Notes: a model not told the origin generated them from the letters alone. A stretch of 64,000 nt of DNA from Enterovibrio calviensis DSM 14347 (GCF_000621165.1 NZ_KK211218.1:241196-305195), one strand, 5' to 3'. Positions 51,669-62,964 are shown, numbered from the stretch's first letter. Translations and numbers: made by a program.

Positions 51669-52691
51669 CTATTTTTTGATCGAATGGCCGATTTCTACGT
51701 GGCATCGCGCAAAGAGGGTTTGCCAATAACTCACGTGATCTTTGACAGAATCTTGAAAATTTCGGTAATGCTCACCACCGAAATAGGCGTCATTGAAGTC
51801 AGATGAGGGTGAAGTCGTCGATAAATGTTGATGAAATGCATTAAGTGAAGGCTGAACATCGAGATAAAGACTGTTTATTTTGGACAAATATGGCTGAACT
51901 GCGCCAATGAAAAACGTATCAAACACATTTCTCATGTAATTGAGCCGAGTTTGATTTCGATTAGCGCCGCATATGACCAAGGCATCATCGCGTTTTAGTT
52001 GTTGTGTAATGGTGTTCAGCCAACGCGTCGTCTCATCCATAGAATAAAATAGTGCGCCGAGGTAACGCTGTTTCTCAATGGGTTCTTGAAGAGCCACCAC
52101 GTCCGTGTGAGTCATGGGTGTATTGATCGCCTTTGAGTATTTCTCGATAGCGAGTAAGGCTTCACTGTGAGGAAACGGCTGTCCAGGCGCGATTAGTGAG
52201 GTACTCGGAGGCGTCAGTTGTTTTCTCCATGCCTCGCTGCCTATTAAGGTATTCCAGTAAACCAGTGGGAGTTGTTCCTCCTTCTGACTTTGAACCTCTT
52301 TTAGTACATCCGACAAAACGGGGTCTTCAATCATGCCTAAACATGTCGCTAACGTGTTGATTAGCCGTATCTCGTAGTCCAACTGGTGAAAGGCATCTTG
52401 AACCTTGCCTAAAATGGAATTTCGATCAGCAATCAACTGGAACAAACCGCACTGCCTGAGTTCGTAAGCATCGAGCAGACCCATGCGCACATCACCAATG
52501 GGCAAAACGGCATCGCGCTTTCTAGGCAGTGCAATAGCGATAGAGTCTTGAAGGGGGACGGGGTCAGTGTCGACGACGTTGGCGAGGCGTTGCTGATAGG
52601 TGGAAAAGGACTCTACAGCGGGATCAGTGCCAAAGCAGCCAAACAGACTGAGTACGAGTAGTGTACCGACAACTGATCTAAGTATCTTCAA
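51669..52691 (-). CDS. DUF3080 family lipoprotein
   Basis: This is a 340-residue lipoprotein: signal peptide with lipobox LFGC (C19), then the DUF3080 pattern (SFSTYQQRLANVVD and RDAVLPIGDVRMGLLDAYELRQCGL). The family is found in Vibrionaceae and relatives and has no known role. It lies next to the tRNA-Val cluster. Confidence 0.88.
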   Translation of the reverse strand: MKILRSVVGTLLVLSLFGCFGTDPAVESFSTYQQRLANVVDTDPVPLQDSIAIALPRKRDAVLPIGDVRMGLLDAYELRQCGLFQLIADRNSILGKVQDAFHQLDYEIRLINTLATCLGMIEDPVLSDVLKEVQSQKEEQLPLVYWNTLIGSEAWRKQLTPPSTSLIAPGQPFPHSEALLAIEKYSKAINTPMTHTDVVALQEPIEKQRYLGALFYSMDETTRWLNTITQQLKRDDALVICGANRNQTRLNYMRNVFDTFFIGAVQPYLSKINSLYLDVQPSLNAFHQHLSTTSPSSDFNDAYFGGEHYRNFQDSVKDHVSYWQTLFARCHVEIGHSIKK

Positions 52692-52776
52692 GCAGCCTGT
52701 TTCCTTTTTGATTCCCTCATGTGGGTTGCTACGAAGTATATGAAAAGGACGATCGAAAATCGTGTGACAGAAAGAA

Positions 52777-52801
52777 AAATCCCGACATGACGTCGGGATT
52801 T
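52777..52801 (-). terminator. Terminator of norM
   Basis: AAATCCCGAC (52777-52786) pairs with GTCGGGATTT (52792-52801). On the minus strand it continues with T-rich sequence. Confidence 0.88.
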
Positions 52802-52823
52802 GAGAAGTAAGGATCTTAAACTG

Positions 52824-54194
52824 TTATTTCTCTGCCATTGCCAACTGGTAGGAGTCGGGTTGCTTACGAATCCACTGCAGTCGCATACCTAGCATGATAG
52901 CTGCAGAGGTTAAGCCGATAATAATACCAATCCAAAAACCGTAAGCCCCCATAGGCTCAACGATCCAATCAGTCATACCCAACACGTAACCCATAGGTAC
53001 GCCCAATATCCAGTATGCGATAAAGGTACGTTCGAAAATGGCGCGCATGTCTTTGTAACCGCGCAGTGCACCGGCAGCGACAACTTGAATCGAGTCAGTG
53101 CATTGATAGATAGCAGCAAGCAACATTAAGTTTGCTGCCATAGCAACTACCTCAACATTGTCGGTATACAATCCAATAATCGATTCACGGAAGACCACAG
53201 TCAGTGCTGCGGTGATAATCGCGCTGCATAGGCCAATAAGAATGCCTAATTTTGCCGCGCGCGCAGCACCTTCGATTGAACGCTCGCCCAATTGGTGGCT
53301 AACACGAATACTGACCGCAGTCGCCAAACTCATTGGCAACATAAACACCATAGAAGAGAAGTTAATCGCGACTTGGTGTGCAGCAACAACGGTAGAGCCC
53401 AATGGCGCAATCAAAAGTGCAATGACAGCAAACAAGGTCACTTCAAAGAAGATGGCTGCAGCAACAGGAACACCCAGTTTGAAGATTCGCCAAAGCGCTG
53501 AGACATCTGGTTTGCTGAAACCGGTGAAAGCTTCCACACGGTTAAGGCGTTTGTTAATTTTGATGTAAAGAAGCATTGCTGCCAGCATCAGCCAATAAAC
53601 GATGGCCGTTGCGACGCCACAACCCACACCACCTAGCTCTGGTGCACCGAACTTACCGTAAACAAAGATCCAGTTCAGGGGAACGTTTGCCGCCAAGCCA
53701 ATAAAGCCAATCACCATCGCAGGAACGGTGAGTGACATACCTTCAGCTAGGTTTCGTAATGCTTGGAACAATAAGAAAGCAGGCACAGCCCAGCTCACTG
53801 CATGTAGATAACCGATGGTTTTCTCCGCAAGAGCAGGTTCAACATCCATATAGTTGACGATATGGCCAGCATTGATCAGAACTAGGATGATAGGCACCGA
53901 CATGATCAATGCCATGTAAATACCTTGCTGAACTTGAAACGGAATTTTGCTTTGACGGCCTGAACCATGCAGTTGTGCAATGATTGGTACCATGGCGAGC
54001 AAAATGCCAATACCAAATAGTATTGAAGGTAGCCAAATACTGGATGCCACCGCAACCGCAGCCATATCGGTCGCGCTAACGCCGCCAGCCATGACGGTGT
54101 CTACAAAACCCATAGAGGTTTGCGCGAGTTGCGCGATAAAAACAGGGATACCCAACTTGATGATGGATTTGGCTTCTAGGCGGTAATTTTGCAC
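52824..54194 (-). CDS. norM: MATE multidrug efflux transporter NorM
   Basis: This is a 456-residue, 12-TM Na+- or H+-coupled drug exporter. It begins LEAKSIIKLGIPVFIAQLAQTS, and the conserved acidic and polar residues of helices 1, 7 and 10 are in place (for example the GFVDTVMAGG motif at about 30-39). Substrates in Vibrio NorM are fluoroquinolones and cationic dyes. It is divergent from ribE, the gene order seen in enteric bacteria and Vibrio. Confidence 0.94.
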   Translation of the reverse strand: MQNYRLEAKSIIKLGIPVFIAQLAQTSMGFVDTVMAGGVSATDMAAVAVASSIWLPSILFGIGILLAMVPIIAQLHGSGRQSKIPFQVQQGIYMALIMSVPIILVLINAGHIVNYMDVEPALAEKTIGYLHAVSWAVPAFLLFQALRNLAEGMSLTVPAMVIGFIGLAANVPLNWIFVYGKFGAPELGGVGCGVATAIVYWLMLAAMLLYIKINKRLNRVEAFTGFSKPDVSALWRIFKLGVPVAAAIFFEVTLFAVIALLIAPLGSTVVAAHQVAINFSSMVFMLPMSLATAVSIRVSHQLGERSIEGAARAAKLGILIGLCSAIITAALTVVFRESIIGLYTDNVEVVAMAANLMLLAAIYQCTDSIQVVAAGALRGYKDMRAIFERTFIAYWILGVPMGYVLGMTDWIVEPMGAYGFWIGIIIGLTSAAIMLGMRLQWIRKQPDSYQLAMAEK

Positions 54195-54416
54195 CTATAA
54201 CTCCGAAATAAAAAGGAAGCAGAAAAAAGGACAGCGCATTATACGTTCGTATAGATATTGGGCAATCAATACTACGGGTAAACTACAAAATATTCACATA
54301 TGGTGCCGCATCAAGTGAGTAGCGCCGAGCAAGATGTTGTTTTAGTAATGATTACCGAAATTGGCTGAATGCTTTGTGTCTGTTTTCAGACTTACATACA
54401 CTGAGCGCTAAGAGTT

Positions 54417-54442
54417 TGAAATACAGATTTGAAATACAGATT
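54417..54442. repeat. Tandem 13-bp direct repeat upstream of ribE
   Basis: TTGAAATACAGAT occurs twice in a row, ending at the ribosome-site region of ribE. It may be a slippage product or a binding site. Confidence 0.6.
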
Positions 54443-54453
54443 TGAGGGTGGGT

Positions 54454-55071
54454 ATGTTTACAGGAATTGTTCAGGCAACGAGTGAAGTTGTACATATTGA
54501 CAAGAAAGTGGACTTTCAAAGCCACGCTGTTCGTTTTACGAAACCGCTGTTGGATGGATTGGCGCTTGGTGCGTCAGTGGCGCATAACGGTTGCTGTTTA
54601 ACGGTGACCAAAATTGAAGGCGATTTGGTGTGGTTTGATTTAATGCAAGCGACACTCAATTTGACCAACCTTGGCGCAGTGAAAGCGGGCGATAGCGTCA
54701 ACCTCGAAAGAGCAGCAAAGTTTGGTGATGAGATTGGTGGGCATTCGATGTCCGGACACATTATGTGTACTGCAGAGGTCGTGAAGGTGATCGATTCGCC
54801 TAACAACCGCCAAGTATGGATGGAGTTGCCAGAAAACATCACAAAGTATGTTTTTGACAAAGGCTATATTGGTATTGATGGTATTAGTCTGACCGTTGGC
54901 GCTGTCAATGGTCAGCAGTTTTGTGTCAATTTAATCCCCGAAACCCTCCAACGCACGAATATGGGGTGGAGAAAAGAGGGTGACAGCGTAAACATTGAAG
55001 TGGATCCGCAGACGCAAGCTGTTGTGGACACTGTCGAGCGCGTGTTGGCGGCAAGAGAAACGGCAAGCTAA
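54454..55071 (+). CDS. ribE: Riboflavin synthase alpha subunit
   Basis: This is a 205-residue enzyme converting two 6,7-dimethyl-8-ribityllumazine molecules to riboflavin and a pyrimidine. Two lumazine-binding repeats are visible: MFTGIVQATSEV with SVAHNGCCLTVT, and GHSMSGHIMCTAEV with GIDGISLTVGAV. ATG 54454 has GAGGG upstream and gives the invariant MFTGIVQ start; the TTG at 54442 would add four residues. No FMN riboswitch is seen before it. Confidence 0.95.
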   Translation: MFTGIVQATSEVVHIDKKVDFQSHAVRFTKPLLDGLALGASVAHNGCCLTVTKIEGDLVWFDLMQATLNLTNLGAVKAGDSVNLERAAKFGDEIGGHSMSGHIMCTAEVVKVIDSPNNRQVWMELPENITKYVFDKGYIGIDGISLTVGAVNGQQFCVNLIPETLQRTNMGWRKEGDSVNIEVDPQTQAVVDTVERVLAARETAS

Positions 55072-55121
55072 ACTAACGAGATTCAATCTAATAACGCATT
55101 GAGTTATTGAATATTAAAGTG

Positions 55122-55147
55122 AAAAAGCCAGCGAACGCTGGCTTTTT
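55122..55147 (+). terminator. Terminator after ribE
   Basis: AAAAAGCCAGC (55122-55132) pairs with GCTGGCTTTTT (55137-55147) around GAAC. It lies between ribE and the convergent CPXCG gene. Confidence 0.9.
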
Positions 55148-55172
55148 TAGTTTTATAGGTGCGCCGTCACTA

Positions 55173-55376
55173 TTAGAAAATTTGCTCGTCGTCTGCATCA
55201 ACGAATAAGTTAATGGTCTTGTGCAGTGAGTCTATCTGTAGGTTAAGGTGAATGGCATTACAGCATGCGGGGCAGTCATCATAAAATTCTTGGTCGCCGC
55301 CACTCGTATCTAACGTAATTCGAATCTTGTGCCCACAATGCGGGCAGTCGATTCCTCTCTCTGTATAATTTTGCAT
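55173..55376 (-). CDS. CPXCG-motif cysteine-rich protein
   Basis: This is a 67-residue protein starting at ATG 55376 with GGGAG upstream. C-P-H-C-G (about 11-15) and C-P-A-C (about 35-38) form a zinc ribbon typical of the CPXCG small protein family. Function is unknown. The following acidic C-terminal part (SLHKTINLFVDADDEQIF) is usual. Confidence 0.88.
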   Translation of the reverse strand: MQNYTERGIDCPHCGHKIRITLDTSGGDQEFYDDCPACCNAIHLNLQIDSLHKTINLFVDADDEQIF

Positions 55377-55382
55377 GTCCAA

Positions 55383-55705
55383 CTCCCTATCTGAACTGCG
55401 AGCTTTTTAACATGAAGGTAAAAAGGTAGCTGTTCCTTCAACCTTTCACGTGTTCCCATTCTAAGAAGTGAAGAATCTTTGCTCAGTGAAATAAGGTCAA
55501 ACTATGACCCGAGGCCAACATTTACGCTAAGGCATTCAGTTGCATGATGGTTAAATGCAAAAACATAATGTGGTTGAAGTGGTATACGTAAGAGGATGTT
55601 TCAGGGTGTGTGTGGTTTTGTCGAAATGCGATCGGGATTGGAATAACGGATGAATAAGGGGCGAGATATAAAAGAAATCTCGCCCTTTGCGTCAACAAAT
55701 TGGTC
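55383..55705. other. Intergenic region, nothing certain
   Basis: No supported gene lies here. It carries the promoter of the CPXCG gene at the left and an AT-rich centre. GGGCGAGAT (55659-55667) pairs with ATCTCGCCC (55677-55685) as the likely terminator of hxpB. Confidence 0.5.
55659..55685 (-). terminator. Hairpin after hxpB
   Basis: A 9-bp perfect stem with a 9-nt loop follows the hxpB stop. The T-run on the minus strand is weak. Confidence 0.55.
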
Positions 55706-56368
55706 TTATTTCGTCAACATTTCGGCGGTTAATTCGTTTAGCGAGTTAAGTTTCACATCACTGATTACCCAACGTTCTTGATCTGCTACCAGGTGCTCTG
55801 GGACAACGACGGTGCGCATTTGCGCAGATTTAGCAGCAAGTAATCCCGCAAAAGAATCTTCAAAAGCAATACAGTTTTCCGGTGAAATACCGAGACTATC
55901 TGCTGCATTCAGATAAACCTCAGGGTGGGGTTTACCGTATTTCAAATGTTCAGCGGAATGACAGTGCTCAAACCATGTTTCTAATTCAAGCGCTTTCAAT
56001 GTGGTTTCAATCAAACGAAGTGGTGACGAAGACGCCAATGCTATACGCAGGTTGGCTTCTTTACATAGCGTCAGTGCGTGGATTACACCTGGCATAATCG
56101 GTTTGTGAATGGCAACAAGCTCGATCACTTTGTCCAGAATCATCCCACAAACTTCATCGCAAGTTGGGCCTTGCCAACCTTGGGTGTCAAAGTAATGCTT
56201 AACGATTTGGTCAATACGAATGCCAGTGGTGTCGATTGTGTCTTGTCGGGTAATGTTGATACCAAGTTCACTAAACACAGCCAACTGTGCGTCTTGCCAA
56301 AATGGCTCTGAGTTAACGAGCAGGCCATCCATATCAAAAATTGCAGCTTCAATCATTGGAAATATCAT
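55706..56368 (-). CDS. hxpB: HAD phosphatase HxpB (YniC), hexitol/sugar-phosphatase
   Basis: This is a 220-residue haloacid dehalogenase-family sugar phosphatase: nucleophile motif FDMDGLLVNSEPFW, then SSPLRLIE and KPHPEVYLN, and EDSFAGLLAAKSAQ. It closely resembles YniC/HxpB of E. coli, which acts on 2-deoxyglucose-6-phosphate and hexitol phosphates. The exact start is unsettled, ATG 56368 or 56356; the longer in-frame extension lacks support. It follows the fructosamine kinase gene as in E. coli. Confidence 0.88.
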   Translation of the reverse strand: MIFPMIEAAIFDMDGLLVNSEPFWQDAQLAVFSELGINITRQDTIDTTGIRIDQIVKHYFDTQGWQGPTCDEVCGMILDKVIELVAIHKPIMPGVIHALTLCKEANLRIALASSSPLRLIETTLKALELETWFEHCHSAEHLKYGKPHPEVYLNAADSLGISPENCIAFEDSFAGLLAAKSAQMRTVVVPEHLVADQERWVISDVKLNSLNELTAEMLTK

Positions 56369-56401
56369 CTTCGAAGGGGAAAAAACGCGCACACAGCAAA
56401 A

Positions 56402-56420
56402 GAGGGCGCTTAACGCCCTC
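56402..56420 (-). terminator. Terminator after the fructosamine kinase gene
   Basis: GAGGGCG (56402-56408) pairs with CGCCCTC (56414-56420), then TTTT on the minus strand. The hxpB gene may have its own promoter. Confidence 0.75.
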
Positions 56421-56455
56421 AATCTAATGCAACTTATCGCAACACGTAAATGACT

Positions 56456-57322
56456 TTATTCGGTTAATGCCAGTTTGTTGAGCAGTGCTTCAGTTTCTTC
56501 CAGATAATGCCCCCCAAAGAGCAAGCAGTGGTTGATCATGTGATACAGGTTGTAAATATCTTTGCGAGATTCAAACCCTTCGTCGAGTTGCCAAACTTCG
56601 TTGTAGCCTCTGTAGAATTCGTCTGGGAATCCGTTGAACAGGAGGCTTGCTGCAATATCCACTTCACGGTCACCCCAATAGCAGGCTGGGTCAAACACGA
56701 CAGGACCATTAACGGTAGTCGAGGCGTTGCCTTTCCAAAAGTCACCATGTAATAGGCTTGCTTTGGGTTGGTGTCCGTTCAATCTTTCTTTTACTGCATC
56801 AACAATGGCATCTACATCGCCAAACGACATGCCACGTTCTTCAGCCAGTTTTAACTGCCAGCCAATTCTATGGTCAGCAAAGAAATTGGACCATTTCCGA
56901 TGCCAACTGTTGCGTTGTTCGGTTGTTCCTATGTAGTTATCAATATCGAAGCCGTATTCCAACTGCTCTCCCCATTGATGAAGCTTCGCCATATCTCTAC
57001 CCAGCAAATAGCCACTTTCAGAATCCAGTGGTTTCATTGGTAAGTAGTCGAGCACCAACACCGCTTTCTCTTTGATGACACCCATATAGATGACTTGTGG
57101 CACGGAGACTTCGCCGCTATTGGCAAGGTGTCTTAGCCCTTCAGCTTCAGCTTCATAGGTGGGGAGATTTTCTCGGGAGTTGATTTTGACGAAGAAACGC
57201 ATATCACCGCTACTTATGACATAGCATTCATTGATGTCTCCACCATCAATGGGCATTTTTTCTTCGACTTCAAACTCCTGTCCTAGCGCAAGCGTGAGCT
57301 GAACAGAAAGGGAGTGCCACAT
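56456..57322 (-). CDS. Fructosamine-3-kinase-related protein (YniA)
   Basis: This is a 288-residue protein from ATG 57322, which has AGAGG upstream. The kinase-like fold has the APH/FN3K signatures LLHGDFWKGNA (catalytic Asp) and the VVFDPACYWGDREVDIA metal-binding Asp. It phosphorylates fructosamine-type or ribulosamine substrates to help protein deglycation. It is linked to hxpB downstream as in enteric bacteria. Confidence 0.9.
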   Translation of the reverse strand: MWHSLSVQLTLALGQEFEVEEKMPIDGGDINECYVISSGDMRFFVKINSRENLPTYEAEAEGLRHLANSGEVSVPQVIYMGVIKEKAVLVLDYLPMKPLDSESGYLLGRDMAKLHQWGEQLEYGFDIDNYIGTTEQRNSWHRKWSNFFADHRIGWQLKLAEERGMSFGDVDAIVDAVKERLNGHQPKASLLHGDFWKGNASTTVNGPVVFDPACYWGDREVDIAASLLFNGFPDEFYRGYNEVWQLDEGFESRKDIYNLYHMINHCLLFGGHYLEETEALLNKLALTE

Positions 57323-57500
57323 AGAAACACCTCTGAATAAGACTAAGAAAATTGGTGAGATAACAAAATAGTAGCGCAATATGACGAGAGTGAAGTGTGG
57401 CTAACCTAACAATATATGATAGATGTTCGGTTTTTGTACAAAAAACACCGAAGCCTTTACGGTTAAGGCCTCGGTAAGACAATTGAAAGCGATTGAACGC

Positions 57501-59033
57501 TTAGATGCTCGGCAACAATTTCTCGGGCAAATATTTGTTGTGGCTGGCTTCTAATAGATGCAGGTTGGCTCTTTCAATGTCGGGAGCGAAGTAGCGATCT
57601 TTGTCATAGAAGTCGACATGTGCTCTAAGCTCCGCTTTGATTTGCTCAATCTTCGCTGTGCTTTTGAGCGGGGCACGAAAGTCTAACCCCTGACAGGCCG
57701 CCAGTAGTTCAACAGCCAAAATGCCTCGCGTATTTTCAGCCATTTCTGTTAGTCGGCGTCCTGCGAACGTAGCCATAGACACATGGTCTTCTTGGTTAGC
57801 CGAAGTAGGTAAGCTATCAACCGACGCGGGGTGAGCCAGTGTTTTGTTTTCGCTGGCAAGCGCGGCGGCTGTGACCTGTGCAATCATAAACCCACTGTTT
57901 ACGCCGCCATTGTCGACCAAAAATGGCGGAAGCTTGCTCAATCCGCTATCAATCAGTAGCGCCATTCGACGCTCTGAAAGACTGCCGATTTCTGCTATCG
58001 CCAAAGCGAGATTGTCAGCCGCCATGGCAACAGGTTCAGCATGGAAGTTACCGCCTGACACAATATCGTCGTCATCGGCGAAAACCAGCGGATTATCAGA
58101 CACTGAGTTAGCTTCAATTTCGAGTACTTCAGCGGCAGAGCGAATTTGTTGTAAACATGCCCCCATGACTTGGGGTTGGCAACGCAGCGAGTAGGGGTCT
58201 TGGACTTTTTCACAGCTTTGGTGACTGCTGCCAATCTCGCTCTCGTCTTCTAAGAGATAACGATAGGCTGTCGCAGCATCAATTTGGCTCACGTGTCCGC
58301 GAACATGGTGAATGCGAGGGTCGAAGGGGCGACGGCTACCTAACGCCGCTTCGACGGATAAGCTGCCACAGGCCGTGGCTGACGCATAAAGATCTTCTGC
58401 GGCGAACAAGCCTTCGAGTGCAAATGCGGTGGAAGCTTGTGTGCCGTTTAACAATGCTAGCCCTTCTTTTGGCCCTAGGGTAATGGGAGAGAGCCCCGCG
58501 ATTTTTAACGCCACTGCCCCAGAAATGATTTCGCCTTTGTGTCTGGCTTGTCCTTCACCCAATAAAACGGTGCTCATGTGCGCAAGCGGGGCAAGATCGC
58601 CCGACGCGCCGACGGATCCTTTCTTCGGGATACACGGATAAACCTCGGCGTTGACCAATGTCGCAAGTGCATCAACGACAGAGAAACGAATGCCTGAGTA
58701 TCCGCGCGCAAGGCTATTAATTTTGAGTACCATCATTAAGCGTACAGTTCTGTCGTCCATCAATGCACCAATGCCGGCAGCATGTGACAGCACGATGGAA
58801 CGTTGAAGCGTTTCCAGATCTTCGGCATTAATTCGTGTGTTGGCGAGCAGGCCGAAGCCAGTATTGATGCCATATACCACGCGCCCCTCTGAAAGTACCT
58901 TTGCAACCGTGTCGATGCTGGCTTGCATTTGCGCTTCGACACCGTTTGCAAATGACAGTTGAACACCTTCACGGCTAATAGCGCGTATTTGCTTGACGGT
59001 CAATTCACCCGGGGTAAGTGTCAATGAGTTCAT
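57501..59033 (-). CDS. hutH: Histidine ammonia-lyase
   Basis: This is a 510-residue enzyme from ATG 59033 (AAGGA upstream), the first step of histidine use: histidine to urocanate and ammonia. The MIO cofactor forms from A143-S144-G145 in [12 protein letters not shown]. Other conserved parts ([18 protein letters not shown] and [15 protein letters not shown]) are intact. It is the last gene of hutIGUH, 10 bp after hutU. Confidence 0.96.
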   Translation of the reverse strand: MNSLTLTPGELTVKQIRAISREGVQLSFANGVEAQMQASIDTVAKVLSEGRVVYGINTGFGLLANTRINAEDLETLQRSIVLSHAAGIGALMDDRTVRLMMVLKINSLARGYSGIRFSVVDALATLVNAEVYPCIPKKGSVGASGDLAPLAHMSTVLLGEGQARHKGEIISGAVALKIAGLSPITLGPKEGLALLNGTQASTAFALEGLFAAEDLYASATACGSLSVEAALGSRRPFDPRIHHVRGHVSQIDAATAYRYLLEDESEIGSSHQSCEKVQDPYSLRCQPQVMGACLQQIRSAAEVLEIEANSVSDNPLVFADDDDIVSGGNFHAEPVAMAADNLALAIAEIGSLSERRMALLIDSGLSKLPPFLVDNGGVNSGFMIAQVTAAALASENKTLAHPASVDSLPTSANQEDHVSMATFAGRRLTEMAENTRGILAVELLAACQGLDFRAPLKSTAKIEQIKAELRAHVDFYDKDRYFAPDIERANLHLLEASHNKYLPEKLLPSI

Positions 59034-59043
59034 GATTATTCCT

Positions 59044-60738
59044 TTACTTAGACACAGGGACGTTTGGGATATCAAGCAGCGGTAAATCCAGCTGCTGTTC
59101 TTTCGCGCAATTGATCGCGATGCCATAACCCGCATCGGCATGACGCATCACGCCTGTGGCTGGGTCATTGTGCAATACGCGCCCAACACGCTGCGCTGCT
59201 TCGTCGCTGCCATCACACACAATCACAACGCCAGAGTGTTGAGAAAACCCCATTCCCACGCCGCCACCGTGGTGGAGTGAAACCCAGGTTGCTCCCGATG
59301 CCGTGTTCAGTAGTGCATTCAACAAAGGCCAATCAGACACGGCGTCTGAACCGTCAAGCATGCCTTCAGTTTCGCGGTTTGGGCTAGCTACCGATCCTGA
59401 ATCCAAGTGGTCGCGACCAATGACAATGGGCGCTTTCAATTCGCCATTTTTGACCATTTCGTTGAACGCCAAACCAAGGCGAGCACGATCTTTTAAGCCA
59501 ACCCAGCAGATACGAGCAGGCAGACCTTGGAACTGAATGCGCTCTCGTGCCATATCAAGCCATTGATGAAGGTGTGGGTTGTCTGGGATCAGCTCTTTTA
59601 CCTTCTGGTCGGTTTTGTATATATCTTCAGGATCGCCTGAGAGTGCCACCCAGCGGAAGGGGCCAATGCCTTGGCAAAACAATGGGCGAATATATGTTGG
59701 AACAAAACCCGGAAAATCAAAGGCGTTTTCTACACCTTTTTCCAGTGCCATTTGGCGTATGTTATTGCCGTAATCTAATGTTGCTGCTCCGCGACTTTGC
59801 AATGTCAGCATGGCGTTTACTTGTTCAGCCATGGAAGACTTTGCAGCTTCTACGACGCCGGCTTCATCTATCTTTCTCTGTTCAGCAGCATATTCCATGC
59901 TCCAACCTTTCGGCAGGTAGCCATTCAGAGGGTCGTGCGCGGATGTTTGGTCTGTGACTACATCTGGCGTGATTCCGCGCTCAACCAGTTCTGTGAAGAC
60001 ATCAGCGGCATTACCCAGCAAGCCAATTGAGGTGGGTTTATTGTCGTCAATGGATTGCTGCAGCAGTGATAAAGCGTCATCGAGGTTGACGGCCTTTTTG
60101 TCGATGTAGCCTGTACGAAGTCGATAGTCGATACGGCTTTCATCGCAATCAACCGCAATCATTGAAAACCCTGCCATGGTTGCTGCGAGGGGTTGCGCGC
60201 CGCCCATGCCGCCTAAGCCGCCCGTGAGAATCCAGCGGCCTTTTGCGCTGCCACTGAAATGCTTTTGGGCAACCGCAACGAAGGTTTCATATGTTCCTTG
60301 AACAATGCCTTGTGAGCCAATGTAAATCCAACTGCCCGCTGTCATTTGTCCATACATCATCAAGCCTTGCTTATCGAGCTCGTTGAAGTGTTCCCAGTTT
60401 GCCCAGTGCGGTACCAAATTCGAGTTCGCAATCAGCACGCGTGGCGCATCTCGATGCGTTGGAAACACACCGACAGGTTTGCCGGACTGAACCAACAGCG
60501 TCTCGTTATCTTCCAATCGGGTCAGCACTTCGATGATCTTATCGAAGCATTGCCAGTTTCTTGCCGCTCGCCCGATACCGCCATACACCACCAGCGCATG
60601 AGGGTGCTCGGCCACGTCAGGGTGAAGGTTGTTCATCAGCATTCTTAACGCGGCTTCGGTCAGCCACGATTTGGCAGTCAGCGTGGAACCTGTTGGCGCG
60701 TGAATCGCCCGAGAAAGATCTAAACGAGGGTCATTCAT
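59044..60738 (-). CDS. hutU: Urocanate hydratase
   Basis: This is a 564-residue NAD+-dependent urocanase from ATG 60738, overlapping the hutG stop by 4 bases. The NAD site [17 protein letters not shown] and the catalytic Cys region [20 protein letters not shown] are present. It turns urocanate into imidazolonepropionate. Length is normal. Confidence 0.96.
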   Translation of the reverse strand: MNDPRLDLSRAIHAPTGSTLTAKSWLTEAALRMLMNNLHPDVAEHPHALVVYGGIGRAARNWQCFDKIIEVLTRLEDNETLLVQSGKPVGVFPTHRDAPRVLIANSNLVPHWANWEHFNELDKQGLMMYGQMTAGSWIYIGSQGIVQGTYETFVAVAQKHFSGSAKGRWILTGGLGGMGGAQPLAATMAGFSMIAVDCDESRIDYRLRTGYIDKKAVNLDDALSLLQQSIDDNKPTSIGLLGNAADVFTELVERGITPDVVTDQTSAHDPLNGYLPKGWSMEYAAEQRKIDEAGVVEAAKSSMAEQVNAMLTLQSRGAATLDYGNNIRQMALEKGVENAFDFPGFVPTYIRPLFCQGIGPFRWVALSGDPEDIYKTDQKVKELIPDNPHLHQWLDMARERIQFQGLPARICWVGLKDRARLGLAFNEMVKNGELKAPIVIGRDHLDSGSVASPNRETEGMLDGSDAVSDWPLLNALLNTASGATWVSLHHGGGVGMGFSQHSGVVIVCDGSDEAAQRVGRVLHNDPATGVMRHADAGYGIAINCAKEQQLDLPLLDIPNVPVSK

Positions 60739-61748
60739 TGCATCACTCCTTTTGCAATGTGGCTTGTGGGTTGCGATAGGCTGTGTGTGATTGTCCAAAC
60801 AAGGCGTGCAGCCAATCGTGCTGTATGGTTATCAATATCAAATGATGGGTTTAGCTCGGCAATGTCAGCGAGTGTGAGCTTTCGCTGTCCATGTTCGTTG
60901 CAGGTTTGACAGATCAGCCGGACAAGATGTTCTACGATGGGAAAATCGACGCCGTGCACAGCAGGGGCACTCACTCCGGGCGCAACGCTGGCAGGGAACA
61001 CATCCAGGTCGATGGTCAGATATATCGCATCTAGATCCGCCATAAACATTGCTAACTGGTGGGATATGTCGGCTAAGCGATAGGGCTGACATTCAATGTC
61101 TTCCACCGTCAGTACGTTAAGTTCTTTGGCCTTAGCGAACAGCGCTTGGGTGTTACTAGATCGACTGACGCCAAGACACGCATAGTGAAACGGCCAAGCA
61201 TGTTGTTGGCAATAATCAGCAATTTGAGCAAAAGGCGTGCCCGAGCTGCCATCTTGAGACGAACCCGAGGGCGTTCTTAAATCAAAATGGGCATCGAAGT
61301 TAATAATGCCTATGCGAGGTGGCGAAGAAGCGTTGAGCTGCACAAAGTGTTCAGCTAAACCTTGAAAGCTTCCCCATGCAACCTCGTGTCCGCCACCAAG
61401 AATCAACGGAAAGTGTTGATGACTGAGGGCGTTACAAACATGTCCGGCAAGGTTGGCTTGTGCGCTTGCGAGGTCATTATCATCGCAGCGCACATCGCCT
61501 GCGTCATAGATATTCATTGTATTGTGATGCCAAGGAAGATTGGCCAGCATTTTTCTTATCTCGACGGGGGCGTTTTGCGCACCGACACGGCCTTTGTTAC
61601 GCATGACGCCTTCGTCGCTGGCAAAGCCCATTATCATCACACCAGAGGGAGTGCCGTCTTCCATTGGTTGGATCTTTTGATGGAAACGTAAACCTAGATC
61701 GCCATCTTCATCGTCACGACGACCTTGCCACACTGTCTTGTCAATCAT
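60735..61748 (-). CDS. hutG: Formimidoylglutamase
   Basis: This is a 337-residue arginase-family Mn enzyme hydrolysing formimidoylglutamate to glutamate and formamide. Metal ligands are in [20 protein letters not shown] and [14 protein letters not shown]. It overlaps hutI (start) and hutU (stop), so the row is tightly coupled. Confidence 0.94.
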   Translation of the reverse strand: MIDKTVWQGRRDDEDGDLGLRFHQKIQPMEDGTPSGVMIMGFASDEGVMRNKGRVGAQNAPVEIRKMLANLPWHHNTMNIYDAGDVRCDDNDLASAQANLAGHVCNALSHQHFPLILGGGHEVAWGSFQGLAEHFVQLNASSPPRIGIINFDAHFDLRTPSGSSQDGSSGTPFAQIADYCQQHAWPFHYACLGVSRSSNTQALFAKAKELNVLTVEDIECQPYRLADISHQLAMFMADLDAIYLTIDLDVFPASVAPGVSAPAVHGVDFPIVEHLVRLICQTCNEHGQRKLTLADIAELNPSFDIDNHTARLAARLVWTITHSLSQPTSHIAKGVMQ

Positions 61749-62949
61749 GGGTCTTCACTCCTTTAAGATAACGAGAGTGAAGCGGGGAGAGCCCGATTTG
61801 ATAGCTCAACTCGGCCGGTGAACCAAGATTCCAAACAGAAAAATCAGCGTCAAAGCCCACCGCTATTTGTCCTTTTCGATGCAATCCTGCCGCCTTAGCT
61901 GCATGCCTTGTCGCGCCATACAGGGTTTCTTTGGGGGTTAAGCCAAACAAGGTAGACGCCATGTTCATCATCAATGTGAGGCTGGCGAAGGGCGATGTGC
62001 CGGGGTTGAAATCTGTCGCGACGGCCATTGGTACTTGATGGGCGCGCAGCAAATCAATGGGCGGCTTTTGGGTTTCACGTAAGAAATAGAACGCCCCCGG
62101 GAGCAATGTAGCAACCGTGTTATGTTCGGCGAGGGCTTTAACCCCGATCTCGTCGAGGTATTCGATGTGGTCGACAGACAATGCGCCCATGCTCGCGGCC
62201 AGCGCACTGCCTCCTTGGTTTGATAGCTGCTCTGTGTGGCCTTTGATGTTTAAGCCATGTTTAAGTGCGGATTCAAATACACGTGCCATTTGTGCTGGTG
62301 TAAATGCCATGGTTTCGCAAAACACATCGACTGCGTCGGCGAGGCTTTCTGCTGCTACGCTAGGGATCATCTCATTGCAGACAAGCTCAATATAGGCGTC
62401 TGCGCTGTGTTGATATTCGGGTGGTAAGGTATGCGCTGCCAATAGCGTGGTTGTTATGTTTATATCGACGTGTTCAGAGATTGCTTTGGCGGCTCGCAGC
62501 ATTTTCAATTCATCAGCGACCGTCAGGCCATAGCCACTCTTGATTTCAATGCTTGTTACGCCGTCACTTATCAGTGCTTTTGCGCGAGGAATCGCCAACT
62601 CAATTAGGTGCTCTAGAGAGGACTCCCGTGTTGCTTTCACCGTGGAAAGAATGCCACCACCTGCACGTGCGATATCTTGATAGGACGCGCCATTAAGTCG
62701 CTGCTCAAACTCTTTTGCTCGATTACCCGCAAAGACAAGGTGAGTATGTGCGTCAATCAGCCCCGGTGTAACGAGTCGATTTTCCAGCGAGCAGCACTCA
62801 AACCCATCAATTGATAGGCCTCTTCCAACCGCGATAACTGTGCCGTTCTCGACTGCAATCATGGCGTTATCAAGCACTTCAAATCCATCTGCTTGTTCAA
62901 TGTCGGTGTGCATTGAGACTAATCGGCAGTGGGTGAACATCCTTCTCAT
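61741..62949 (-). CDS. hutI: Imidazolonepropionase
   Basis: This is a 402-residue amidohydrolase, first gene of the hut operon. Metal-binding motifs are [32 protein letters not shown] and [10 protein letters not shown]. It opens the imidazolone ring to formimidoylglutamate. An AGAGG site precedes ATG 62949. A candidate operator lies directly upstream. Confidence 0.95.
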   Translation of the reverse strand: MRRMFTHCRLVSMHTDIEQADGFEVLDNAMIAVENGTVIAVGRGLSIDGFECCSLENRLVTPGLIDAHTHLVFAGNRAKEFEQRLNGASYQDIARAGGGILSTVKATRESSLEHLIELAIPRAKALISDGVTSIEIKSGYGLTVADELKMLRAAKAISEHVDINITTTLLAAHTLPPEYQHSADAYIELVCNEMIPSVAAESLADAVDVFCETMAFTPAQMARVFESALKHGLNIKGHTEQLSNQGGSALAASMGALSVDHIEYLDEIGVKALAEHNTVATLLPGAFYFLRETQKPPIDLLRAHQVPMAVATDFNPGTSPFASLTLMMNMASTLFGLTPKETLYGATRHAAKAAGLHRKGQIAVGFDADFSVWNLGSPAELSYQIGLSPLHSRYLKGVKTHD

Positions 62950-62964
62950 CGCGCACCTCTTTAG

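Noticed and set aside
54195-54453. FMN riboswitch before ribE
   Set aside because: None of the conserved RFN elements (AGGGCGGGG-like core) is visible in the 259-bp region.
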